Translations under genes and position numbers: made by a program
Notes under the pieces: model-generated
Told to the model about the DNA's origin: nothing
Databases searched by the model: none
Seen by the model: only the letters and a program-made list of their open reading frames with translations
Source: Deltaproteobacteria bacterium
Lineage (GTDB): Bacteria; Desulfobacterota; Binatia; UBA9968; JAJDTQ01
Assembly: GCA_026712905.1 (NCBI GenBank)
Contig: JAPOPM010000219.1
Coordinates: 1 to 50,608 of the forward strand
Length of the DNA: 50,608 bases
Direction: 5' to 3'
Shown here: positions 8,188 to 16,403 of the stretch, one piece after another
Layout of the letters: every line of letters starts with the position of its first letter
How positions within the stretch are numbered: the stretch's first letter is position 1

Positions 8188-8231
8188 GCCGCCCGCGGCA
8201 CGGTCCGTTCCGCGCGGACATCGCGGGCGGC
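8188..8231. terminator. Bidirectional hairpin between convergent bicupin and oligopeptidase B genes
   Basis: A perfect 10-bp inverted repeat, GCCGCCCGCG (8188-8197) and CGCGGGCGGC (8222-8231), encloses a nested 5-bp stem GTCCG/CGGAC (8203-8207, 8215-8219). It lies in the 64-nt gap between two convergent stops, where a shared terminator is expected. There is no clear U-tract. Confidence 0.55.
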
Positions 8232-8239
8232 TATTCGTC

Positions 8240-10294
8240 CTATTCGTCGATTCCGGCCAGATCCAGCAGAAACGCGTATTCCAGGGCGATTTCGCGGTAA
8301 CGTCTGAAACGCCCCGATGCGCCGCCGTGTCCCGCTTCCATATTGGTCTTCAGCAGCAGCCGGTTCCGATCGGTCTTGACGGCGCGCAGCCTGGCGACCC
8401 ATTTGGCCGGCTCCCAGTACTGCACCTGGGAATCGTGCAGGCCGGTGGTCACCAGCATGTGCGGGTAGTCCCTGGCGGCGACGTTGTCGTAGGGCGAGTA
8501 GGACAGGATGTAGTCGTAGAACTCCTTGTCGTCGGGGTTGCCCCACTCGTCGTACTCGCCGGTGGTGAGGGGGATGTCCGGGTCCAGCATGGTGGTGACC
8601 ACGTCCACGAACGGCACCTGCGCCACCATGCCCTTGAACAGGTCCGAGCGCAGGTTCACCACCGCCCCCATCAGGAGCCCGCCGGCGCTTCCGCCCATGG
8701 CGAAGAGCCGTTCCCGTGAAGTATAGCGCTGCTCGATCAGGTGCTCGGCGCACGCGATGAAGTCCGTGAACGTGTTCTTCTTCCTGAGCAGCCTGCCGTC
8801 CTCGTACCACGCCCGCCCCATCTCCTCGCCGCCGCGGATGTGGGCGATGGCGAAGACGAAGCCCCGGTCGAGCAGGCTCAGGCGCGCGGAGCCGAAGGCG
8901 GCGTCGAGGCTGTGGCCGTAGGAGCCGTAGCCGTAGAGCAGCAGCGGACTGCGGCCGTCGCGTTCCATCCCCTTGCGGTACACCAGCGAGATGGGCACCC
9001 GGGCGCCGTCCGCGGCCGTGGCGTGGAGCCGCTCGGTGCGGTAGTCGCCGCTGTCGAAGCCGCCGAGCACCTCTTCCTGCTTGAGCAGGGTCCTCGCGCG
9101 CGTCACCATGTCGTAGTCGTAAATGGAGCTGGGGGTGGTCATGGAGGTGTAGCCGTAGCGCAGCACCGTGGTGTCGAACTCCGGGTTCACGCTGGTGCCG
9201 GCGGCGTAGGCGGGCTCGCCGAACTCCAGGTAGTGCTCCTCCGAACCGTCCCACGGGATGACGCGGAGGCGCATCAGGCCGTCGTGCCGTTCCTCCAGCA
9301 CCAGGTGGTCGCGGAACACCTCGAAGCCCTCCAGCAGCACCTCGGGCCGGTGCGGGATGACCTCCTTCCAATGCTCCTTGCCGGTGCGGTCCACCGGCGT
9401 CGACATGAGGCGGAAATTCTGCGCTTCGTGGTTGGTGTGGATGAAGAAGCGGTCCTCGAAGTGGTCGACCGCGTGTTCGTGGCCCCGTTCCCGCGGCACG
9501 AAGACCGTGAACGCGCCGGTGGGGTCGCCGGCGTCGAGGTAGCGGTACTCGCTGCTCAGGGTCTGGGAAGAGACGATCATCAAGTATCGCTTGGACTTCG
9601 TCTTGAACACGTGGGCCGAGAAGGTGTCGTCGGTTTCCTCGTAGACGAGCACGTCCTCGGCGGGATCGGTCCCGAGCACGTGGCGGTAGATGCGGCAGGA
9701 GCGCAGGGTCTCCGGGTCCTGCTTGGCGTAGAAGAGCGTGCGGTTGTCGTTGGCCCAGGTGATGTTGCTCGTCACCTCCGGGATGACGTCGGGCAGCGTC
9801 TCTCCGGTGGCGAGGTCCTTGAAACGGACGGTGTAGATGCGCCGCCCCTGCGTGTCCTCCGCGTACGCCAGCAGGTCCTGTCCGAAGCTCACCGCTATGC
9901 GCGCCACCGAGAAGAACTCGTGGCCTTCGGCCAGCGCGTTGACGTCGAGCATCAGCTCCTCGGGGTTCTCCAGGGACTCGCGCTTGCGCGCGTAAAGCGG
10001 ATACTCCTGACCCTCCTCGAATCGGGTGTAATAGTAGTAGTCGTCCCTGCGGTAGGGCACGGACATGTCCGTCTGCTTGATGCGCCCCTTGATCTCCTCG
10101 AACAGGGAGTCCTCCAGCTCCTGGACGTGGGCCATGGACTCCTTGGTGTGGGCGTTTTCCGCTTCCAGATAGGCCACGGTGTCGGGGTTGTCCCGTTCGC
10201 GCAGCCAGTAATAGTCGTCGGTGCGCACGTGACCGTGGTGCTCGAGTCTTTCGGGAATGATCTTGGCGGCCGGTGGATTCAGAGTGCGTTCCAT
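8240..10294 (-). CDS. ptrB: Oligopeptidase B (S9A family serine peptidase)
   Basis: A 684-residue protein, the usual length for oligopeptidase B, which cleaves short peptides after Arg or Lys in the cytoplasm. The N-terminal part is the seven-bladed propeller (starting around DDYYWLRERDNPDTVAYL) and the C-terminal part is the alpha/beta-hydrolase domain. The catalytic triad can be placed at Ser536 (MGGSAGG), Asp621 (GLHDSQVQYWEP) and His656 (EAGHGGASGR). Other signatures are LLLYGYGSYGHS, AHIRGGEEMGRAWYEDG and SYSPYDNV. No signal peptide. It is divergent from the bicupin at 10416 and stands alone transcriptionally. Confidence 0.97.
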   Translation of the reverse strand: MERTLNPPAAKIIPERLEHHGHVRTDDYYWLRERDNPDTVAYLEAENAHTKESMAHVQELEDSLFEEIKGRIKQTDMSVPYRRDDYYYYTRFEEGQEYPLYARKRESLENPEELMLDVNALAEGHEFFSVARIAVSFGQDLLAYAEDTQGRRIYTVRFKDLATGETLPDVIPEVTSNITWANDNRTLFYAKQDPETLRSCRIYRHVLGTDPAEDVLVYEETDDTFSAHVFKTKSKRYLMIVSSQTLSSEYRYLDAGDPTGAFTVFVPRERGHEHAVDHFEDRFFIHTNHEAQNFRLMSTPVDRTGKEHWKEVIPHRPEVLLEGFEVFRDHLVLEERHDGLMRLRVIPWDGSEEHYLEFGEPAYAAGTSVNPEFDTTVLRYGYTSMTTPSSIYDYDMVTRARTLLKQEEVLGGFDSGDYRTERLHATAADGARVPISLVYRKGMERDGRSPLLLYGYGSYGHSLDAAFGSARLSLLDRGFVFAIAHIRGGEEMGRAWYEDGRLLRKKNTFTDFIACAEHLIEQRYTSRERLFAMGGSAGGLLMGAVVNLRSDLFKGMVAQVPFVDVVTTMLDPDIPLTTGEYDEWGNPDDKEFYDYILSYSPYDNVAARDYPHMLVTTGLHDSQVQYWEPAKWVARLRAVKTDRNRLLLKTNMEAGHGGASGRFRRYREIALEYAFLLDLAGIDE

Positions 10295-10415
10295 CGGTCC
10301 ACCTTAGCAGAATTCGGCGCGCCCACGAACGCGGCGCGCGCTCGCATTCCGTGGCCAAAGGCTCTAGTGTTGGCCTGTGCGCATCCGGAAAGGACACCAA
10401 GCAGAGGAGGGCGTC

Positions 10416-11471
10416 ATGGCGACCAGGGCCGTCAAGGAGTTCGAAGTCCATCCCTACGTGCAGTTCATGAGCGACCGGTTCGGGGCGTATGACCGCTGGA
10501 TCGAATCCGAGGGGTTGCCGGTGGTGAGCGGCTCCCACGTCCGGGACGTGCGCCGCATGGAGCTGGGCGAGTGGCCGCGCCGCGGCGGCAAGGGCGCCTA
10601 CCTGTCGTTCTCCGACCAGCGCGTGGCCGACGGCTACGTGTGCGAGATCGCCGCGGGGACGAGCCTCGAGCCCCAGCGGCACCTGTTCGAGGAGATTGTG
10701 CTCATCACCCAGGGACGCGGCGCCACCACGGTGTGGTACGACGACGCGCGCAAGCGCACCTTCGAGTGGGAAACCGGGAGCCTCTTCGCCATCCCCCTCA
10801 ACGCCTGGCACCAGCACTTCAACGCCAGCGGCCAGGAACCGGCGCGCTATTTCGCCCTCACCAGCGCCCCGGTGGTGTTCGAGCTCTACCGGGACCCGGG
10901 TTTCATCTTCAACACCGACCACGTCTTCAGGGACCGCTTCGATCCGGCCCAGGAGGACTTCTTCAGCCGCGACGGGAAGTACAACACCGACTATTACGGC
11001 GGCATCCTGGAGAACAACTTCATCAGCAATATCCGCGACATCAAGCTGGTGCCGCGGGAGAAGCGCGGCAAGGGCAACCGCAACATGTACATCCACATGG
11101 CCGGCAGCACCATGCTCGCCCACGTCTCCCAGTTCCCGGTGGGGACCTACAAGAAGGCGCACCGGCACGGCCCCGGCGCGCACATCTACATGCTCGACTC
11201 CACCGGCTATTCGCTCATGTGGCAGGAGGGCGCGAAGCCCGAGCGCTTCGACTGGCAGGAGGGCACCGTGATGTCGCCGCCGGCGGGGAGCTGGCATCAG
11301 CACTACAACACCGGCCCCGAGCCGTGCCGGTTCGTGGCGCTGCACGCTTCCACCGCGGTGCAGGGCGAGGAGCGCGGCGTCGAGCAGATCGAGTTCGAGG
11401 ACGAGGACCAGGCGCTGCGTCGGATGTACGAGGACGAATGCGCGCGCAACGGCGTCACCGCACAGATGTGA
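10416..11471 (+). CDS. Bicupin protein, second copy (351 residues)
   Basis: Two cupin barrels. Domain 1 has EPQRHLFEEIVLITQGRG (His89, Glu92/93) and IPLNAWHQHFN (His132/134). Domain 2 has YKKAHRHGPGAHIYML and PPAGSWHQHYN. Each barrel keeps a histidine-rich metal site, again suggesting a non-heme metal oxygenase or isomerase of unknown substrate. It is related in architecture to the protein at 7228 but not a close copy. ATG 10416 follows GAGGAGG with a 5-nt gap; upstream in-frame residues are ignored for that reason. The VOC gene at 11573 follows on the same strand with its own ribosome site, so the two may be co-transcribed. Confidence 0.9.
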   Translation: MATRAVKEFEVHPYVQFMSDRFGAYDRWIESEGLPVVSGSHVRDVRRMELGEWPRRGGKGAYLSFSDQRVADGYVCEIAAGTSLEPQRHLFEEIVLITQGRGATTVWYDDARKRTFEWETGSLFAIPLNAWHQHFNASGQEPARYFALTSAPVVFELYRDPGFIFNTDHVFRDRFDPAQEDFFSRDGKYNTDYYGGILENNFISNIRDIKLVPREKRGKGNRNMYIHMAGSTMLAHVSQFPVGTYKKAHRHGPGAHIYMLDSTGYSLMWQEGAKPERFDWQEGTVMSPPAGSWHQHYNTGPEPCRFVALHASTAVQGEERGVEQIEFEDEDQALRRMYEDECARNGVTAQM

Positions 11472-11572
11472 CGAGGGCGCGCGGCGCGGGGAGCGCCACC
11501 GCGCCAACCCCCTGCCGATGAGCAGATGAGTCCGGCGGGCCCCCCCGCCCGCCGCGACCGAAAGGAGCAGCC

Positions 11573-12028
11573 ATGAGCGAGAGCACTTCCCGGAAGGCCC
11601 GGGCCATGGGCATCAACCACGTGGTGCTGGAGGTGGGGGACCTGGACGAGGCGCTGGCGTTCTACGGCGCCATCTTCGACTTCAGCCTGCGCGGCCGGGG
11701 CGACCACAACGCCTTCATCGACCTCGGCGACCAGTTCATCCAGTTGAGCCTGGGCAAGACCCAGGAGATGGACGGGAAGCGGCACTTCGGCTTCGTGGTG
11801 GACGACCGGGCACCGGTGCGCGCCGCCCTCGAACGCCTCGGCGTCGAGCCCCTGGACCAGCGCCTCAACTTCCGCGACCCCTGGGGCAACCGCATCGAGG
11901 TGGTGCCCTACGACGACGTCCAGTTCTCCAAGGCCCCCAACGTGCTCAACGGGATGGGCCTGGGCGGCCTGAAGAAGACGTCCGCCGCCGTCGAGGAGCT
12001 TTCGAAGAAGGGGATGACGCCGGAGTAG
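11573..12028 (+). CDS. VOC-family (glyoxalase/bleomycin resistance-like) protein
   Basis: A 151-residue protein with the paired beta-alpha-beta-beta-beta modules of the vicinal oxygen chelate fold: GINHVVLEVGDLDEALAFYG, then HFGFVVDD and FRDPWGNRIEVVPYDD, where the C-terminal Glu is the usual metal ligand. VOC members include glyoxalases, epimerases, extradiol dioxygenases and resistance proteins; the sequence does not discriminate. A GAAAGGAG site lies 5-6 nt before ATG 11573. Placed after a bicupin gene, it may take part in the same aromatic or keto-acid pathway. The residues after about 125 (LKKTSAAVEELSKKG) form a short helical tail. Confidence 0.9.
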   Translation: MSESTSRKARAMGINHVVLEVGDLDEALAFYGAIFDFSLRGRGDHNAFIDLGDQFIQLSLGKTQEMDGKRHFGFVVDDRAPVRAALERLGVEPLDQRLNFRDPWGNRIEVVPYDDVQFSKAPNVLNGMGLGGLKKTSAAVEELSKKGMTPE

Positions 12029-12049
12029 CCGGCGCCATCCCGTGCTGGC

Positions 12050-13087
12050 TCAGGACTGCGGCTTCTTGAAGCCCGTGAGAACCTGCAGGTACTCCTTGAT
12101 GTCCGGCGGCATGTTGTTGATGGATTTCAACTTGTCCGCGATGTCCCGCGGGGATACGTAGGCGATGTTCAAGCGGGACTTCTTCGCTTCCGCCAGAAAA
12201 CCTGGATCCTCCATCACGGCCTTGTAAGCCTTCCGCAGCGTGGCCACGCGGTCCCCCGGGGTCCCGGGCGGCAGCGTGTATACGCGCGTGATCTGGTTCT
12301 GGGCGTTCCAGGCGTTGAAAGCCGCGAGATTCTGACCGGTGAGAACATCCGAGAACAGCGGGATGTCTTTCACCTCGGGATCGGCGTGACGCTTGGTGAT
12401 GACGAAGGGGACGAATTTCTTGTCCCCGGAGGCATCAAGCATTCCGCGCGCCGTGACCCTCATGGACTCCCAGGTCCAGCACGCGCCGTCCCCCTCGCCC
12501 GATTCCATGGCGAGCCGTATCTTGGCCGTGCCGCCGTACCCGGGGATGCTCTTGAACTTCGTTCCCAGTTGCTTGTTGAGGAACAGGAACGGATCCGTGG
12601 TGTTGCCGGGCGCGCGCGTGCCGCCCATGGCGACCGTCCTGCCCGATTTGACGACATCGTCCAGCGACTTGAGCCCCGAGCCGGCCATGAGGCCGCAGGT
12701 CACGGAGTCCGACGTCGGTGTGCCGATGTATTCGTACTTGGCGGGGTCGATCTTCACTTTCTTGTCGCCCATGGCGTGGGCGAAGATCAGCGCCGGGCTC
12801 CACACCCCCAGGGTCCGCCCATCGGGTTTGGCGCGCTTGAAAACGTACGTGGCGGTGATCAGGCTCCCCGCCCCCGGCATGTTCTGAACCACGGGCGTCG
12901 GGTTTCCTGGAATGTACTTGCCGATGTAGCGGGCAATGTAGCGGGTATAGGTGTCGTAACCGCCTCCCGGCGAGAAGCCCACGAGCATGCGCAGGGTCTT
13001 GCCCTTGTAGAATTCCTCGGCGCCCGCCGGGGTCTGCACCAGGGTCAGCGCCAGCAGCGCCGTCAGCAACACGATTCTCCGTAACAT
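12050..13087 (-). CDS. TctC/Bug-family periplasmic solute-binding protein, copy A
   Basis: A 345-residue precursor with a Sec signal peptide (MLRRIVLLTALLALTLVQ, cleavage after PAGA) and the mature start EEFYKGK. The fold is recognised from LRMLVGFSPGGGYDTYTR, NMPGAGSLITATYVF and MGGTRAPGNTTDPFLFLN. Proteins of this family bind carboxylates for tripartite tricarboxylate transporters. AAAGGAG lies 8 nt before ATG 13087. It is the second gene of a tandem pair of gapless, equal-length paralogues. No TctA or TctB permease gene is nearby, so both are orphan receptors, as is common in Bordetella-like genomes. Confidence 0.93.
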   Translation of the reverse strand: MLRRIVLLTALLALTLVQTPAGAEEFYKGKTLRMLVGFSPGGGYDTYTRYIARYIGKYIPGNPTPVVQNMPGAGSLITATYVFKRAKPDGRTLGVWSPALIFAHAMGDKKVKIDPAKYEYIGTPTSDSVTCGLMAGSGLKSLDDVVKSGRTVAMGGTRAPGNTTDPFLFLNKQLGTKFKSIPGYGGTAKIRLAMESGEGDGACWTWESMRVTARGMLDASGDKKFVPFVITKRHADPEVKDIPLFSDVLTGQNLAAFNAWNAQNQITRVYTLPPGTPGDRVATLRKAYKAVMEDPGFLAEAKKSRLNIAYVSPRDIADKLKSINNMPPDIKEYLQVLTGFKKPQS

Positions 13088-13137
13088 GCGATTTTCTCCT
13101 TTCTTTGTTCGACGTTCTTGCGGCCCGGTTGGAAGAA

Positions 13138-14175
13138 TTATGGCTTGGGCTTCTTGAAACCCGTCAGAACCCGCAGGTACTCGCGGATGTCGGGCGCCAT
13201 GGTGTCGAATCCGATCAAGGCGTTGCGGATCTCCCGAGGCGGCACGTAGTCGACGGAGACGTCGGCCTTCTTCGCATCCGCGAGGAAGTCGGGATTCTCC
13301 GTCACGGACTTGAAAGCCCTCTGCAGGATCGCGGTCCGGTCCTTGGGCGTTCCCGGCGGCAGCGTGAAGATGCGCGTGATGCCGTTCTGCAGGTTCCAGA
13401 CCTTGAACGCCTCCAGGTTCTCGCCGGTCAACACCTCCTGGAACAGTGGCAGGTCCTTGACCTCCGGGTTGTCGCGCCGCTGGGCGATGATGAACGGAAT
13501 CAGCTTCCTGTCGCCGGTGTTGTCGAGCATGCCGCGGGCCGTGACCCTCATGGAGTCCCACGTCCAACACGCGCCGTCCACCTCGCCCTTGTCCATGGCC
13601 AGCCGCACCCTGGCGGTGCCGCCGTAGCCCGTGATGCTCTTGAACCTGGTGCCCAGCTCCCGGTTCAGGAACAGGAAGGGGTCGGTGGTGATCCCCGGGG
13701 CGCGCGTGCCGCCCATCTTGAGCTCCCTCCCCGACTTGACGATGTCGTCCAGGGTCTTGAGACCCGTGCGCCCCATGATCGCGCACGCCACGGCGTCCCG
13801 CGTCGGTACCCCGATGATCCCGAACCGCCTGGGGACGATCTTCACCTTCTTGTCGCCCATGGCGTGGGCCAGCACCAATCCCGGACTCCACACCCCTAGG
13901 GTCAGCCCGTCGGGCTTGGCCTTCTTGTAGATGAAATTGGCCGTCACCAGACTTCCGGCGCCGGGCAGGTTCTGCACCACCGGCGTCGGACTCCCGGGAA
14001 TGTAGTGCCTGATGTAGCGGGCGACGAAGCGAGTGTAAGTGTCGTAGCCGCCGCCCGGCGAGAACCCCACCAGCATGCGCAGGTTCTTGCCCTTGTAGAA
14101 CTCCTCCGCCCCCGCCGTGGCATGGCCGAGGAACAGCGTCAGTGCGACGGCCAGCGACATGATCATGCGAAACAT
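13138..14175 (-). CDS. TctC/Bug-family periplasmic solute-binding protein, copy B
   Basis: Also 345 residues, aligning end to end with copy A; by eye more than half of the positions are identical. Signal peptide MFRMIMSLAVALTLFLGHATAGA, mature start EEFYKGKNLRMLVGF. Shared ligand-site regions are LVGFSPGGGYDTYTRFVARYI, NLPGAGSLVTANF and GTRAPGITTDPFLFLN. The frame is open for 20 codons above ATG 14175, but those residues are not signal-like, so the ATG that opens the signal peptide is taken; its ribosome site is poor. Divergence from copy A is concentrated around residues 100-150 and near the C-terminus, which could change ligand choice. Confidence 0.92.
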   Translation of the reverse strand: MFRMIMSLAVALTLFLGHATAGAEEFYKGKNLRMLVGFSPGGGYDTYTRFVARYIRHYIPGSPTPVVQNLPGAGSLVTANFIYKKAKPDGLTLGVWSPGLVLAHAMGDKKVKIVPRRFGIIGVPTRDAVACAIMGRTGLKTLDDIVKSGRELKMGGTRAPGITTDPFLFLNRELGTRFKSITGYGGTARVRLAMDKGEVDGACWTWDSMRVTARGMLDNTGDRKLIPFIIAQRRDNPEVKDLPLFQEVLTGENLEAFKVWNLQNGITRIFTLPPGTPKDRTAILQRAFKSVTENPDFLADAKKADVSVDYVPPREIRNALIGFDTMAPDIREYLRVLTGFKKPKP

Positions 14176-14225
14176 TGGCAAACTCGTTGGGTGTTCCCGG
14201 CCTTGCGCCCGATCAGAACCGGCTA

Positions 14226-14254
14226 CCCGTAACAACGTGCTTCTGGAGTGTCAA
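14226..14254 (-). promoter_or_regulatory. Possible promoter for the TctC pair
   Basis: Minus strand TTGACA (14254-14249), 17-nt spacer, then TACGGG (14231-14226). The -35 is perfect but the -10 is weak, so this is tentative. Confidence 0.3.
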
Positions 14255-14367
14255 CCCCGCCGACTCGTCCAGGAGACTCAAATTGGCGTCTGGGCAACGC
14301 CTTGCTGTCGCGCCGTCTTGCCGAGTTGCAAGACTGAGCGTGAGACGGAGTCCGGCGATCAATTCGC

Positions 14368-15741
14368 CTAGTCCACCGCCGTGAAGACGCGGGCAATTTG
14401 GTGGTTCTTGATCTGGTGTTCGATCACGTACGGCGAAACACCGAAAGCCGCCGCCAGTTCGCCGATGTCGTCGGTATCGACGACAGGGTGCGCAATTCTG
14501 TCTCGCAACCCGGACGCGGGCGCCAGAAACTCGGCTGCGAAGGCGCGGTTGCGCTGTTGCCGCTCCGAGTAGGTCCTCGTGAGCAGCGTGTCGGAGTCCG
14601 GCGACAGCAAGACTTCCCCAAGGGCGCGGCAAAATTGAAACCGTTGGCTGTCGGCGCGAACTGCTCGCAAGGCAAAGGCCGGGTTACCGTCGTCGTTACG
14701 GGTGACGATGCCGTCTACGAGCCACGGCCAGCCGCCAGCGGCCACGGGCGGTCTGGCTACTCTCTTTATGGAACCGGCATCTTCGCCAAGGGCTTCCGCC
14801 AATCGCTGCATGGTGGGTAGCGGTTGGCCATCCAGATTCAGGTGTTGGCGCAGTCGCTGCGCGTATTCGTAGCCGACGTTCCATGGATGTGCGCGATGGA
14901 AAATTCCCAGAACTGAGGGACCAAGATACCGGTACTCTGTTTCCGCGATTGCCCCGCTGTAAGCTTCATGGCGGAAGGACCTGAGGCGATCCAAAGAAAG
15001 GCTCCGGAATCTCTTTACCTTGAATACGGCATCCACGATTGCGGCCCAATTTTCGGATGGGTCTTCCGTATTGGCGGCCGGCACTGCCTCGCTCAGCAAC
15101 TCGCCCAGTTTGTCGGTATACAGCACCACCCGGTTGCGTTCGTCGTCGTCCAGGGCATAGGGGTCCCAGCCCAGTCCGGCCGCTGTTTGGCAGAATCGCG
15201 CCTCGTCTTCATCCGCAGTCTGAATTGAAGCCCATTCTTCCTGCAGCAAGGTGTCATCGACACCAAGGGATACGAGCCGTCGGATCACCCTGTCGATAAG
15301 GCCTGTGCAACACTCGCGAAACTCATCGCTGTCTACCCACGTCTCGCCCTGTTCCAGGAACGCTACCTTGGTCCAACGACTCCCCTCCCGTTTCCAGGTG
15401 AGGCGGGTCCAAGAGCCGGACGAAACCGCTTCCAGGCTGGGGAATGAATATCCTTCCCGGTTGGCCCCGAGCGAATGTCGACGACGGAAGTCGGGATTCC
15501 CATCCTTCGCCGGGCTTCCGAATTCGTGCATCAGGAACCACCAGTTGATAGCCAACCATTCCGCTAGCGGATAGATCGGGACATAGACAAAATCGCGGAT
15601 GGTTCTTGCCCGGGTATCCAGTACTCGCGTCACGACGGAGTCATCGGCTTTGATCTGCAGCGATGCCCAGGTCGCGGACAACTCCGGTCCCCTGACCCCT
15701 TCTGGGTCCACCCAATCCACTTCGAATTCAAGATGCGGCAT
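14368..15741 (-). CDS. ImmA/IrrE (M78)-like protein with degenerate zinc motif
   Basis: A 457-residue protein. The N-terminal ~300 residues match nothing I recognise. The C-terminal ~130 look like the ImmA/IrrE metallopeptidase fold, with RFQFCRALGEVLL standing where the family has RF-x-x-A-HELGH-x-LL, then the family-typical RNRAFAAEFLAP and the helix DIGELAAAFGVSPYVIEHQI. Residues 372-376 read RALGE instead of HExxH, so both zinc histidines and the catalytic Glu are gone and the domain is probably not a peptidase. ATG 15741 overlaps the end of the upstream small gene by 14 nt, implying translational coupling. Active ImmA relatives cleave repressors, so this may be a sensing or antitoxin-like pseudoenzyme. 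Codon use and GC are lower than in the flanking genes, which hints at acquisition. Confidence 0.75.
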   Translation of the reverse strand: MPHLEFEVDWVDPEGVRGPELSATWASLQIKADDSVVTRVLDTRARTIRDFVYVPIYPLAEWLAINWWFLMHEFGSPAKDGNPDFRRRHSLGANREGYSFPSLEAVSSGSWTRLTWKREGSRWTKVAFLEQGETWVDSDEFRECCTGLIDRVIRRLVSLGVDDTLLQEEWASIQTADEDEARFCQTAAGLGWDPYALDDDERNRVVLYTDKLGELLSEAVPAANTEDPSENWAAIVDAVFKVKRFRSLSLDRLRSFRHEAYSGAIAETEYRYLGPSVLGIFHRAHPWNVGYEYAQRLRQHLNLDGQPLPTMQRLAEALGEDAGSIKRVARPPVAAGGWPWLVDGIVTRNDDGNPAFALRAVRADSQRFQFCRALGEVLLSPDSDTLLTRTYSERQQRNRAFAAEFLAPASGLRDRIAHPVVDTDDIGELAAAFGVSPYVIEHQIKNHQIARVFTAVD

Positions 15742-16129
15742 AAAGTGACTCGATGCCCTTTGGCCATTCGCCACTGTCCAGCGGATATCCCTTGTAGGAA
15801 CCCCTTTCACGGTTCACCAGCCGGGCTTCAAAGACCGTGTCGGCGTGCATGTACCACACATAGCGCGGGTATTCCCCCTCCCAAGGCGCGCCGACAGCGC
15901 CGCGGTGAATCGCCAACCGAAGCCATCCGGAGACCACTTACGGGTCCGTTATCTCCCGAGGGCAGCAAGAAGCGTCGGCACGCAAGCGAGGTTGGCCGGC
16001 AAAGCTTGGAATGTCTTTGTGTTCGGCACTGCCTTCGTAGACCACTTGGTTGGCTAATCTGTCCAGGTTGGTGTCCGGCGGACAATACATCGTCCGTTTA
16101 CGCGGACGCCTGCGTCGTGGGGCTCGCAT
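15728..16129 (-). pseudogene. Small conserved-looking gene split by an in-frame TAA; partner of the ImmA-like gene
   Basis: From ATG 16129 (GGAGG 10 nt upstream) the frame encodes an Arg/Lys-rich start (MRAPRRRRPRKR), then LANQVVYEGSAEHKDIPSFAG, ADASCCPREITDP, and hits TAA at 15938-15940. The very next codon (GTG 15937) continues in the same frame with WLRLAIHRGAVGAPWEG, PRYVWYMHADTVFEARLVN and YKGYPLDSGEWPKGI to a stop at 15728. The two halves read as one ~132-residue protein interrupted by a single nonsense codon; a sense codon there would be one base away (AAA, CAA or GAA). It could be a pseudogene, a sequencing error, or two separately translated halves (GTG restart). TAA is not a selenocysteine codon. 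The function is unknown; the coupling to the ImmA-like gene suggests a two-component cassette. Confidence 0.65.
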
Positions 16130-16403
16130 CGTCCAATATCCTCCAGGTGGACAAGTATAGCGCTCATACACGGGTGAGAACTAGTCAATGGAAGTACGAC
16201 AAGACACGGGATGCGGAGGCTCCGCAGTTTGAAACAGTACCCACCGCCGCCGGGCTGCGCGTGTTCGAGGCTTGGGTCCGGCGCTCTATGGGGATGGGTC
16301 GGTGATTCGAATGCGCGAGCGAGAATGCCCCGTCGCAGGGGCCTTGGCGGCCGGCACGGGCAAGAGCCGTTCGCTCATGGGTGCGCGACCCCGCTCCTTA
16401 GGC

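Noticed and set aside
8112..11507. Very long open frame on the minus strand across the bicupin and oligopeptidase B region
   Set aside because: It is an antisense/out-of-frame shadow caused by GC-rich codon bias: it runs over well-supported genes, is Arg/His-rich and has no family motifs.
15938..15940. In-frame TAA in the small gene as a possible recoding site
   Set aside because: TAA is not used for selenocysteine or pyrrolysine, and no readthrough signal was seen, so a nonsense mutation or error is more likely.
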